Origin: Clostridia bacterium
GTDB taxonomy: Bacteria; Bacillota; Clostridia; Oscillospirales; Acutalibacteraceae
NCBI GenBank assembly: GCA_017625435.1
Contig: JAGAKX010000005.1
Location: 1 to 64,000 of the forward strand
DNA length: 64,000 bases
Reading direction: 5' to 3'
Part shown: in pieces, positions 35,126 to 43,107 of the stretch
Numbering within the stretch: the stretch's first letter is position 1
How the letters are laid out: each line of letters begins with the position of its first letter
Translations under genes and position numbers: made by a program
Notes under the pieces: generated by a model
Seen by the model: the letters and a program-made list of their open reading frames with translations, nothing else
What the model was told of the DNA's origin: nothing
The model's database searches: none

Positions 35126-35380
35126 ATGATTAACATTGATTTAAGCGAACTTCTTACCGAAGATCTGAGCAGATACGCTCTTGTTATCGGTGTAGCAAAG
35201 CGTGCTGTTGAAATCATTGATGAAGAAAATGAAGAATTCAGACACATGAGTGAAAATGACAGAAAGATGAAGACCGGCGACTCCGGTAAGCTTACTTACG
35301 GAACAGAAAAGCCCGTAAGTGTTGCTGTTGAGGAGCTTCGTAACGGTGAATTCAGAATTGTTCAGCCTCAGACTAAATAA
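35126..35380 (+). CDS. rpoZ: RNA polymerase omega subunit
   Basis: Small subunit that supports beta-prime folding and core assembly. The 84-residue protein has the conserved LSRYALVIGVAKRAVEI near 13 and KPVSVAVEELRNGEFRI near 63. It follows gmk by 16 nt in the universal Firmicutes order, and CAGGAG lies before its ATG. coaBC, usually next, is missing and priA follows directly. Confidence 0.93.
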   Translation: MINIDLSELLTEDLSRYALVIGVAKRAVEIIDEENEEFRHMSENDRKMKTGDSGKLTYGTEKPVSVAVEELRNGEFRIVQPQTK

Positions 35381-35397
35381 GATAAAAGGTGTGTAGT

Positions 35398-37860
35398 TTG
35401 GACTCTGCTTTGATAGCCTTAGTTGCAGTTGAAAACTGTAATTACAGCTTTGATAAACTATTTTCATACAGAATTCCTTTGAAATTTTCGGAGATTCTGT
35501 CTCCCGGTATGCGTGTTCTTGTTCCATTCGGAAGAGGCAGTACGCTTCGGCAGGGCTTTGTGTTTGATATTATTTCCGAAAAATCCTCTGATGACACTAA
35601 GCTTAAGGATATAGACTCTGTTCTTGATGCCGAAGCCTTATTGAGTGATGAACTTGTAAAGCTTGCAAGCTGGGTAAGAGACAGATGCTTTTGTACGTAT
35701 TTTTCTGCGGCCAAAGCGCTGCTTCCGGGCGGAATGTGTCTTAAGACAGAGAAAGTTTATTCCTGTGCGGAAGATATTCTGCCTGAAAGATATGAAAAGC
35801 TCAGCTTTGACGAAAAGGCTGTTATTGATTTTCTCAGAAAGAAAAAGGCCCCCGTCAGAGAATCTGCCGTTTTTAAGAAGCTCGGATTCACAAAAGAATC
35901 CCTGATTCTTAAAAGAATGGTGAGACTAAAGCTTATTACAGAGTCATCGGATGCTTTTTCCAGAGTAAATGACCTGTCTGTTTCTCTTATAAGACTGAGT
36001 GATGATTATCTTAACGATGAAATCGGAGGTCTTACCGATAAGCAGAAGGAAGCGGTAAGTGTTGTCCGGGACATCGGGGCTGCATCTGTAAAGGAGATTT
36101 CATATTTCAGCGGAGTCGGCGAATCTGTTATAAGAACACTTATAAAAAAAGGGATTTTTGAAAGCTTTTCCGTTCCCGTAAAAAGGGAAATTGCGGTAAA
36201 CACAGATACTGAATATAAAAAGCCCGTTTTATCTTTGTCCCAAAGAAAGGTCTATGACCGCATACTTGAATCCTATAATAAGAGAGATTTTAATTCTTCT
36301 TTGTTATTCGGTGTTACGGGCAGCGGAAAAACCAGCGTATATCTTGAGCTGATTGATTATGTTCTTGCTGAAGGCAGGTCCGTAATCGTGCTTGTTCCCG
36401 AGATTTCACTTACGCCTCAGACCTTTTCTATTTTTTCATCGCGATACGGAAAAAATGTCGCTGTACTGCACAGCGCACTTTCAATGGGCGAACGCTATGA
36501 TGAATGGAAACGAATAGCTTCCGGTGAAGTAAGTGTTGTTATCGGTACCAGAAGTGCGGTTTTTGCTCCTATAAAGAATCTCGGCCTTATAATTATTGAC
36601 GAAGAGCAGGAGCACACCTATAAATCTGAAATGTCCCCGAGATACAATGCCAAGGATGTTGCAAGATTCAGGTGCAGTTATAATAATGCCTTCCTGCTTC
36701 TTGCATCGGCTACTCCCTCTGTTGAAACCTATGCTAAAGCCGTTAACGGAAAAATGCTTCTTTGTGAACTGACAGAGCGATTCGGTAAGGCAGAGCTTCC
36801 GGAGGTCAAGACTATAGATATGACTGACAAGTCTCTTGTCTCTCACTTTTTTGCCGTCAGTGACCCGTTGGCAGATGAGATTGAAACTAATCTCAAAAAT
36901 AAAGAGCAGTCTATTCTTCTTGTAAACAGAAGAGGTTTCAATACCTTTGTTGTTTGTAGCGATTGTAAAAATGTGGTTACCTGTCCCAAGTGCAGTATTT
37001 CAATGACTTATCATTCGGCAAATAACAGGCTGATGTGCCATTATTGCGGATTCTCTCTTCCATTTACTGAAAAATGTCCTACATGCGGTGCTGAAAACAT
37101 CAGATACTCAGGTTACGGAACTCAGAGGATTGAGCAGGAGCTGAATGTGAGATTTCCCGAGGCCCGTGTGCTTCGTATGGATGCAGATACTACTGCACAG
37201 AAAAACGGACACGAAAAAGTTCTTTCTGCTTTTGCAAAAGGTGAATATGATATTCTTATCGGTACACAGATGGTTGCAAAGGGACTTGATTTTCCTGATG
37301 TAACACTTGTAGGAATAACTTCTGCCGATAAGGAATTGTATAATAACGATTTCAGATGCTCTGAGCGGTCATTTGATTTGATTACTCAGGTCGTTGGACG
37401 CGCAGGAAGAGGTTCAAGAAAGGGAAGGGCGGTCATTCAGACCCTTGTTCCCGAAAACCCCATTATTTCTGTGGCATCGCGTCAGGATTATAAAAAGTTT
37501 TTTAACAATGAAATCAGAATGCGAAAGGCTCTTGTTTATCCGCCCTTCTGCGATTTGTGTGAAATCAGCTTTTCGGGACCCGACAAGGAAGCGGTTCTCA
37601 GCTGTGCAAATGTATTTTTTGAGAAATTTGTTGCAATCAATGAAGCTGAATACCACGAACAGAAGGTAATTGTCCTGGGGCCTATGGCGCCTAAGGTTTC
37701 TAAGGTAAATGACCTTTTCAGACAGAGGATTCTTATTAAATGTAAAAATAATGCTGACTTCCGTGAGCTTATTAGCAGGCTCCTTAAGGAAATCAGTAAT
37801 GATAAATTATATAAAAATATTGCAGTTTTTGCGGATATTAATCCCGAAAACCTGAATTAA
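35398..37860 (+). CDS. priA: Primosomal replication restart helicase PriA
   Basis: Superfamily 2 helicase that reloads the replisome at stalled forks. The 820-residue protein has the N-terminal 3'-DNA-binding domain (about 1-105), Walker A GVTGSGKTSVYLE near 303, the DEEH-type box IIDEEQEHTYKSE near 398, a double zinc site of eight cysteines near 519-561 (CSDC, CPKC, CHYC, CPTC) and motif V/VI region GTQMVAKGLDFPDVTLVG and QVVGRAGRG. The start is probably TTG at 35398: an in-frame GTG at 35389 overlaps the AAAAGGTG site. The length is somewhat over the 800 typical of Firmicutes. Confidence 0.95.
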   Translation: MDSALIALVAVENCNYSFDKLFSYRIPLKFSEILSPGMRVLVPFGRGSTLRQGFVFDIISEKSSDDTKLKDIDSVLDAEALLSDELVKLASWVRDRCFCTYFSAAKALLPGGMCLKTEKVYSCAEDILPERYEKLSFDEKAVIDFLRKKKAPVRESAVFKKLGFTKESLILKRMVRLKLITESSDAFSRVNDLSVSLIRLSDDYLNDEIGGLTDKQKEAVSVVRDIGAASVKEISYFSGVGESVIRTLIKKGIFESFSVPVKREIAVNTDTEYKKPVLSLSQRKVYDRILESYNKRDFNSSLLFGVTGSGKTSVYLELIDYVLAEGRSVIVLVPEISLTPQTFSIFSSRYGKNVAVLHSALSMGERYDEWKRIASGEVSVVIGTRSAVFAPIKNLGLIIIDEEQEHTYKSEMSPRYNAKDVARFRCSYNNAFLLLASATPSVETYAKAVNGKMLLCELTERFGKAELPEVKTIDMTDKSLVSHFFAVSDPLADEIETNLKNKEQSILLVNRRGFNTFVVCSDCKNVVTCPKCSISMTYHSANNRLMCHYCGFSLPFTEKCPTCGAENIRYSGYGTQRIEQELNVRFPEARVLRMDADTTAQKNGHEKVLSAFAKGEYDILIGTQMVAKGLDFPDVTLVGITSADKELYNNDFRCSERSFDLITQVVGRAGRGSRKGRAVIQTLVPENPIISVASRQDYKKFFNNEIRMRKALVYPPFCDLCEISFSGPDKEAVLSCANVFFEKFVAINEAEYHEQKVIVLGPMAPKVSKVNDLFRQRILIKCKNNADFRELISRLLKEISNDKLYKNIAVFADINPENLN

Positions 37861-37877
37861 TGAAAAAGGTGACTTAA

Positions 37878-38351
37878 ATGGCAATAAGAAATATAAGAAC
37901 GGAAGAAGATCCCGTTCTCAGAAAAGTCAGCAGAAAAGTTGAAAATTTTGATGATAAGCTCTTTCTTATTCTCGATGATATGAAGGATACTCTCCTGAAA
38001 TCTCAGGGTATAGGTCTTGCTGCTGTTCAGGTAGGTATTCTCAGAAGAATTGTTCTTGTGAATTTCGACGGCAGAATTATCGAGCTTATTAATCCTGAAA
38101 TTATTGAAAGAGAAGGTCAGCAGATTGAAGCTGAGGCTTGCCTTTCCGTTCCGCATAAGGCAGGAAGAACTCTTCGTCCCAAGACAGTTACCGTAAAGGC
38201 ACAGAACAGAAACGGACAATGGTGCATTTATAAAGGAACAGATCTTCACGCAAGATGCTTCTGCCACGAGCTTGACCATCTTGACGGCAAGCTCTATACT
38301 GATAATCTTGCTCCCGGTGAAAGTGTTTACTTTACAAGAGATTATGATTAA
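37878..38351 (+). CDS. def: Peptide deformylase
   Basis: Removes the N-formyl group from nascent proteins. All three family motifs are visible in 157 residues: GIGLAAVQVG (motif 1, near 44), EACLSVP (motif 2 with the metal Cys, near 89) and CHELDHLDG (HExxH, near 131). Gly-Leu-Ala in motif 1 is normal. AAAAAGGTGA precedes the ATG. fmt follows 10 nt later. Confidence 0.96.
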   Translation: MAIRNIRTEEDPVLRKVSRKVENFDDKLFLILDDMKDTLLKSQGIGLAAVQVGILRRIVLVNFDGRIIELINPEIIEREGQQIEAEACLSVPHKAGRTLRPKTVTVKAQNRNGQWCIYKGTDLHARCFCHELDHLDGKLYTDNLAPGESVYFTRDYD

Positions 38352-38361
38352 TGGTGATGAT

Positions 38362-39306
38362 ATGAAGACTGTTGTTTTTATGGGAACTCCCGATTTTGCA
38401 GTTCCTGCACTTAAAGCTCTTGCAGATTCACCTGATTATGATGTAAAGCTCGTAATTTCACAGCCCGACAAACCCCAAGGCAGGAAACAGATTCTGACAC
38501 CTTCTCCTGTAAAACAATTGGCTTTACAATATAATCTTGAAATGCATCAGCCCGTAAATCTTAAATCAGATGAAACCTTTGAAATCATTAATTCTTTGGA
38601 GCCCGACTTTATTGTTGTTTCGGCTTACGGTAATATTCTTCCCAAGAGAATACTTGAAATTCCCAAATACGGCTGCGTAAATCTTCACGGTTCGCTTCTG
38701 CCGAAATACAGAGGTGCGGCACCTATTCAATGGAGTGTAATAAACGGTGATGAAATTACCGGTGTTACAACAATGCTTATGGATGTAGGTCTTGATACAG
38801 GCGATATTCTTCTTACATCCAAAAAGGTAATCGGTCCCGAGGAGACTGCAGGCGAGGTCTTTGATGCACTTGCAAATCTCTGTCCCGACCTTCTTATCAG
38901 AACTCTTAAAGCTCTGGAGCAGGGAAGTATTACTCCTGTTAAGCAGGATAATGAAAACGCTACTTATGTGTCCGTGCTTAAAAAAGAAATGTCAGTAATT
39001 GACTGGACTGAAACAGCGTCTGTGATTCATAATCTTATAAGGGGAATGAATCCTTGGCCCGTGGCAAGAACCTTCTTTAACGGCAAGGTGCTTAAAGTTT
39101 ATGTGTCTGCTGTTTGCGGTAAAAAATCTTCTGCTCCTGCAGGCTCTGTCACGGTTGACGGAGATGATGTATTTGTAACTTGCGGAGAGGGAAGTGTGCT
39201 GAAGCTTTCTGAAATTCAGCTTGAGGGCTCTAAGCGTATGTCTTCGGCAGAATTTCTCCGTGGCAGATCATTTCCTGACGGCTTTAGCTTTTGTACGGAG
39301 GAATAA
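38362..39306 (+). CDS. fmt: Methionyl-tRNA formyltransferase
   Basis: Formylates initiator Met-tRNA. The 314-residue protein begins KTVVFMGTPDFAVPALKAL, the diagnostic start, and has QPDKPQGRKQ near 42 and the catalytic HGSLLPKYRGAAPIQWSVINGD near 107-128 with the active-site His and the SLLP motif. The ATG at 38362 was chosen because an upstream frame from 38272 lies in def. GGTGAT gives the ribosome binding site. Confidence 0.96.
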   Translation: MKTVVFMGTPDFAVPALKALADSPDYDVKLVISQPDKPQGRKQILTPSPVKQLALQYNLEMHQPVNLKSDETFEIINSLEPDFIVVSAYGNILPKRILEIPKYGCVNLHGSLLPKYRGAAPIQWSVINGDEITGVTTMLMDVGLDTGDILLTSKKVIGPEETAGEVFDALANLCPDLLIRTLKALEQGSITPVKQDNENATYVSVLKKEMSVIDWTETASVIHNLIRGMNPWPVARTFFNGKVLKVYVSAVCGKKSSAPAGSVTVDGDDVFVTCGEGSVLKLSEIQLEGSKRMSSAEFLRGRSFPDGFSFCTEE

Positions 39307-39308
39307 TT

Positions 39309-39998
39309 ATGTTTTATTATGATTTTTCATATTTTTATCTTGTACTTCCCGCGCTGATTATTTCGCTGATTGCTCAGTTTGCGGTTAAAAGTGCATATAG
39401 AAAAATGTCCGCTGTGTATTCAAAAAGCGGATATTCCGGTGCTCAGGCTGCCCTTGCAGTTCTCAGACATTACGGTGTTAATGATGTCAGAGTTGAGCAG
39501 TGCTCCGGAAGGCTTTCCGATCATTATGATCCTAAAAATAAAGTAATCCGCCTTTCGGAGGGAGTATTTTCGTCGACCTCTATTGCCGCAATCGGTATCG
39601 CCTGCCATGAAGCGGGACACGCTGCACAGCACGCTGAAGGGTATTTCCCCATTAAGGTCAGAAATTCAATTCTGCCGGTGTGTCAGATTGGTTCTTATGC
39701 AGGTATTCCTCTTGCACTTTTCGGTTATTTTATCAGCTTTGAGCCTCTTATTTTTGCAGGTTTATTGCTTTATTCATTTATTATGCTTTTTCAGCTTGCT
39801 ACTCTTCCCGTTGAGTTCAATGCCAGCAGACGGGCAATTGCAGTTATTGAAGAAACAGGACTTCTCAAAAATGAAAATGAGCTCAGCGGTGCGAAAAAGG
39901 TGCTCAGATGTGCTGCGCTTACCTATGTTGCGGCTCTTGTCTCATCCCTGATGAATCTTCTTAGATTTGTGATGATTTTTACCCGCAGAAGACGATAA
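39309..39998 (+). CDS. yugP: YugP-type zinc metallopeptidase
   Basis: Membrane protein of 229 residues with an HEAGHAAQHAEGY motif (HExxH near 103) and about four hydrophobic helices: one at 5-27 and others at about 127-147, 150-168 and 200-220. It matches the neutral zinc metallopeptidase family YugP, whose substrate is unknown. CGGAGGA precedes the ATG. It is inserted between fmt and rsmB, where Bacillus has them adjacent. Confidence 0.9.
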   Translation: MFYYDFSYFYLVLPALIISLIAQFAVKSAYRKMSAVYSKSGYSGAQAALAVLRHYGVNDVRVEQCSGRLSDHYDPKNKVIRLSEGVFSSTSIAAIGIACHEAGHAAQHAEGYFPIKVRNSILPVCQIGSYAGIPLALFGYFISFEPLIFAGLLLYSFIMLFQLATLPVEFNASRRAIAVIEETGLLKNENELSGAKKVLRCAALTYVAALVSSLMNLLRFVMIFTRRRR

Positions 39999-40014
39999 CG
40001 GAAAGGAAGCTTTT

Positions 40015-41310
40015 ATGGCAGAACCCCGCTTTGAAGCTGTAAAGCTTCTTACAAAAATTGAAAAAGATTCCTCATATTCATCCATTCTTATTGCAGATGC
40101 TTTCAGAAATGTGAAATTCCCCGACAGTAAGGATACAGCTTTTGCTGTTTCTCTTGTTTACGGTGTTCTTGAGAAGAAGCTGACTCTTGATTATAATATT
40201 TCGTTGTATCTTACATCAAAGCTTTCAAAGCTCAAACCCGAGGTGTTGTCAATTCTCCGTACAGGAGCTTATCAGATTCTTTTCTGTGATAAGATTCCGG
40301 ACAGTGCGGCGGTAAACGAAGCTGTTAAGATATCAAAAAAATCGGGCTCCGCTTTTGCTTCGGGCCTTATAAATGCGGTTCTGAGAAAGATTTCCTTAAA
40401 CGGTATAAAGCTTCCCGAAAATAATCTCAGTATTAAATACTCCGTAAATGATTCAATAGCCCAAAGCCTCGTAAATGATTACGGGTACGAAAAAACCGTT
40501 GAAATACTTGAAAGCTTTAAGGGCAGAAGACCAATCTTTATAAGAGTAAACACATTAAAGTGTACAGCGGAAGAACTCATTAAATCACTTGATACGGACG
40601 GAGTTATTGCGGTTAAAACAAAGCTTGAAAACTGTCTTACTGTTGAAAACACAGGTGATATAACGAGGCTTCAGGCGTTCAGGAACGGTTGGTTTTTTGT
40701 GCAGGATATGTCCTCGCAGCTTTGCTGTAAACTTGCAGGTGTCAAGCCCGGTTATACTGTAATAGACTGCTGTGCTGCTCCCGGAGGAAAAACCTTTTCT
40801 ATGGCACAGTACCTGGGAAATACGGGCAAAATAACCTCCTGTGATATGTACGAGCATAAAACCAAGCTTATTTCAGATACGGCAGAGCGTCTCGGTATTA
40901 AAAATGTTGTAACAATATGCTCAGATGCGAGACAGCTTCCTGCAAAGCTTGACAAAGCTGATGTTGTGCTTTGTGATGTTCCCTGCTCGGGTTTCGGAGT
41001 TATGGGCAGAAAGCCCGAAATCAGATACAAAAAAACTGAAGAGCTCACGGATATTCCCGTAATTCAGAGGGAAATACTTTATTCCTGCTGTGAGCTTGTA
41101 AAACCTGGCGGAACACTTGTTTATTCGACCTGTACGCTTAATAAGAAAGAAAACGACCTTATTTGTGATGCTTTTCTTGAAGGCCATCCTGATTTCCGTA
41201 TTGCAGACGATGATTATTACAGGTCGTTAACAGAAAGATACATTACCGTTTTTCCCGCTTTTGACGGCGGTGACGGATTCTTTATTGCTAAATTTTTCAG
41301 AGGTATTTGA
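40015..41310 (+). CDS. rsmB: 16S rRNA m5C967 methyltransferase
   Basis: SAM-dependent methyltransferase acting on C967 of 16S rRNA. An N-terminal NusB-like RNA-binding domain occupies about 1-130 (ARF/EAVKLLTKIEKDSSYSSILI). The SAM site is IDCCAAPGGKTFSMA near 249, and the two catalytic cysteines lie in DVPCSGFGVMGRKPEIRYK (near 323) and YSTCTLNKKEND (near 373). Length of 431 is typical. It overlaps rlmN by one base (TGATG). Confidence 0.94.
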   Translation: MAEPRFEAVKLLTKIEKDSSYSSILIADAFRNVKFPDSKDTAFAVSLVYGVLEKKLTLDYNISLYLTSKLSKLKPEVLSILRTGAYQILFCDKIPDSAAVNEAVKISKKSGSAFASGLINAVLRKISLNGIKLPENNLSIKYSVNDSIAQSLVNDYGYEKTVEILESFKGRRPIFIRVNTLKCTAEELIKSLDTDGVIAVKTKLENCLTVENTGDITRLQAFRNGWFFVQDMSSQLCCKLAGVKPGYTVIDCCAAPGGKTFSMAQYLGNTGKITSCDMYEHKTKLISDTAERLGIKNVVTICSDARQLPAKLDKADVVLCDVPCSGFGVMGRKPEIRYKKTEELTDIPVIQREILYSCCELVKPGGTLVYSTCTLNKKENDLICDAFLEGHPDFRIADDDYYRSLTERYITVFPAFDGGDGFFIAKFFRGI

Positions 41311-42341
41311 TGAAAAAAGATATTTTATCGCTGAATCTTCAGGAGCTTACAAATGAAATAACTGCTCTCGGACAACCGAAATTCAGAGCTAAACAGATTT
41401 ACAGATGGCTACATAAATCATTCGTAACAGAATTCAGTCAGATGTCCGATCTTTCGCTGAGTTTACGAGAATTGCTTAATGACAATTTTGTCATTTTTGA
41501 CTGTACTATTGAAAAAAAGCTCATTTCCGAGTATGATAGTACGGTAAAGTATCTTTTTAAATTGCACGACGGTGAGTTTATCGAGTCGGTTCTTATGAAG
41601 TATAAATATGGGTATACCGTCTGTGTTTCTTCTCAGGTAGGCTGCCGTATGGGTTGTACCTTCTGTGCTTCGACTCTTTCGGGTGTTGTCAGAAATCTTA
41701 ATCCCTCGGAAATTCTTTCCCAGATTTACACCATCAGCCGCGACAATGACATACGTGTGTCCCATATTGTTATGATGGGCATGGGCGAGCCCTTTGATAA
41801 CTATGATAATGTGCTGAAATTTCTTCAGCTTGTAACAGATGAAAACGGTGTAAATATCAGTATGCGTCACATTTCTCTTTCCACCTGCGGAATTGTACCT
41901 AAAATTTACAGTCTTATGGAAGAGAATCTGCAGCTGACTCTTTCTGTTTCCCTGCACGCACCGACTGATGAGCTTCGTTCTTCAATGATGCCCGTAAATA
42001 AAAAATATCCGATTAATGAATTAATCGACGCCTGCCGTGAATATACATTAAAAACATCGAGAAGAATATCCTTTGAGTATTCTTTGGTTAAAAATGTCAA
42101 TGATACGGATGAATGCGCATACGCACTTGCAAAGCTTCTTAAGGGTATGCTTTGCCACATAAATCTTATACCTGTTAATGAGGTTACGGAAACGGGATGC
42201 AAAAAAAGCTCTCCCGAAAGAGTAAAGCGTTTTTCAGATATACTAACCTCTAAGGGATTTACGGTAACGGTACGCCGTGAACTCGGCTCCGATATAAATG
42301 CAGCCTGCGGTCAGCTAAGGCGCAGTGTTCAGAATAAATAA
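41310..42341 (+). CDS. rlmN: Dual-specificity 23S rRNA/tRNA m2A methyltransferase RlmN
   Basis: Radical SAM enzyme that methylates C2 of A2503 in 23S rRNA and A37 in some tRNAs. The 343-residue protein has QPKFRAKQIYRWLHKSFV near 23, the cluster motif CRMGCTFCAST near 112, the GMGEPFDNYDNV segment near 151 and the C-terminal catalytic Cys in DINAACGQLR near 331. The ATG at 41310 overlaps the rsmB stop; an earlier TTG at 41307 is less likely. Confidence 0.95.
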   Translation: MKKDILSLNLQELTNEITALGQPKFRAKQIYRWLHKSFVTEFSQMSDLSLSLRELLNDNFVIFDCTIEKKLISEYDSTVKYLFKLHDGEFIESVLMKYKYGYTVCVSSQVGCRMGCTFCASTLSGVVRNLNPSEILSQIYTISRDNDIRVSHIVMMGMGEPFDNYDNVLKFLQLVTDENGVNISMRHISLSTCGIVPKIYSLMEENLQLTLSVSLHAPTDELRSSMMPVNKKYPINELIDACREYTLKTSRRISFEYSLVKNVNDTDECAYALAKLLKGMLCHINLIPVNEVTETGCKKSSPERVKRFSDILTSKGFTVTVRRELGSDINAACGQLRRSVQNK

Positions 42342-42362
42342 ACACCGGAAGGAGAATTCAGC

Positions 42363-43091
42363 TTGCGTTATTCTATGAAAACAGACAAAGGAATAGTGCG
42401 TGAATCAAATCAGGATAACTGCTATGTTACTTTGTTTGATGATAATTCCTGCTTTGGTGTAGTCTGTGACGGAATGGGCGGTCCGAATGCAGGTGATATT
42501 GCCTCGGGAATTGCCGTTAAAGAAATTACGGACAGATTTGTTGAAGGCTTTAATGCCGATACTTCTATGCAGGATGCATCGGTTTTGCTTTCAAAGGCTA
42601 TAAAGAAGGCGAATCTTAAAATTCTCGGCCTTGCAACTGCCACCCCCGAATATGAGGGAATGGGCACAACGGTTGTAGCCTTTGTGTGCCGGGGAAATGA
42701 GCTTCTGATTGCTAATGTCGGTGACAGCCGGGCATATTTTGTAGGTGAGGGGCTGAAACAGCTTACTAAGGATCATTCTCTTGTTCAGGAAATGATTGAT
42801 AAGGGTGAACTGAAAGCTGAGGATGCCGCAGCTTATCCGTACAAGAACATAATTACAAGAGCGCTTGGTGTAGACAATCACGTGGATATTGATTTTTATT
42901 CATATTCCTTTGACGGGAATTGTCTGCTGCTGTGCTCTGACGGTCTTTATAATTTTGTAAATGCTGAAAAAATAACCGGTCTTGTAAATGATACGGATAT
43001 TGATTTTGAAGATATTGCAGCTGAGCTTATAACGGCTGCTAACAATAACGGCGGCGGTGACAACATAACTGCCGTACTTGTTAAGAGATAA
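42363..43091 (+). CDS. prpC: PP2C-family serine/threonine phosphatase PrpC
   Basis: Reverses PrkC phosphorylation of wall, translation and metabolic targets. The 242-residue protein has SMKTDKGIVRESNQDN near 4-19, CDGMGGPNAGDIAS near 38 (metal-binding Asp/Gly), NVGDSRAYF near 118, SDGLYN and GGGDNITAVLV near 230. The start is TTG at 42363 with GGAAGGAG 8 nt before. It is paired with prkC in the standard order. Confidence 0.95.
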   Translation: MRYSMKTDKGIVRESNQDNCYVTLFDDNSCFGVVCDGMGGPNAGDIASGIAVKEITDRFVEGFNADTSMQDASVLLSKAIKKANLKILGLATATPEYEGMGTTVVAFVCRGNELLIANVGDSRAYFVGEGLKQLTKDHSLVQEMIDKGELKAEDAAAYPYKNIITRALGVDNHVDIDFYSYSFDGNCLLLCSDGLYNFVNAEKITGLVNDTDIDFEDIAAELITAANNNGGGDNITAVLVKR

Positions 43092-43107
43092 GTGAGGAAG
43101 TGATATT

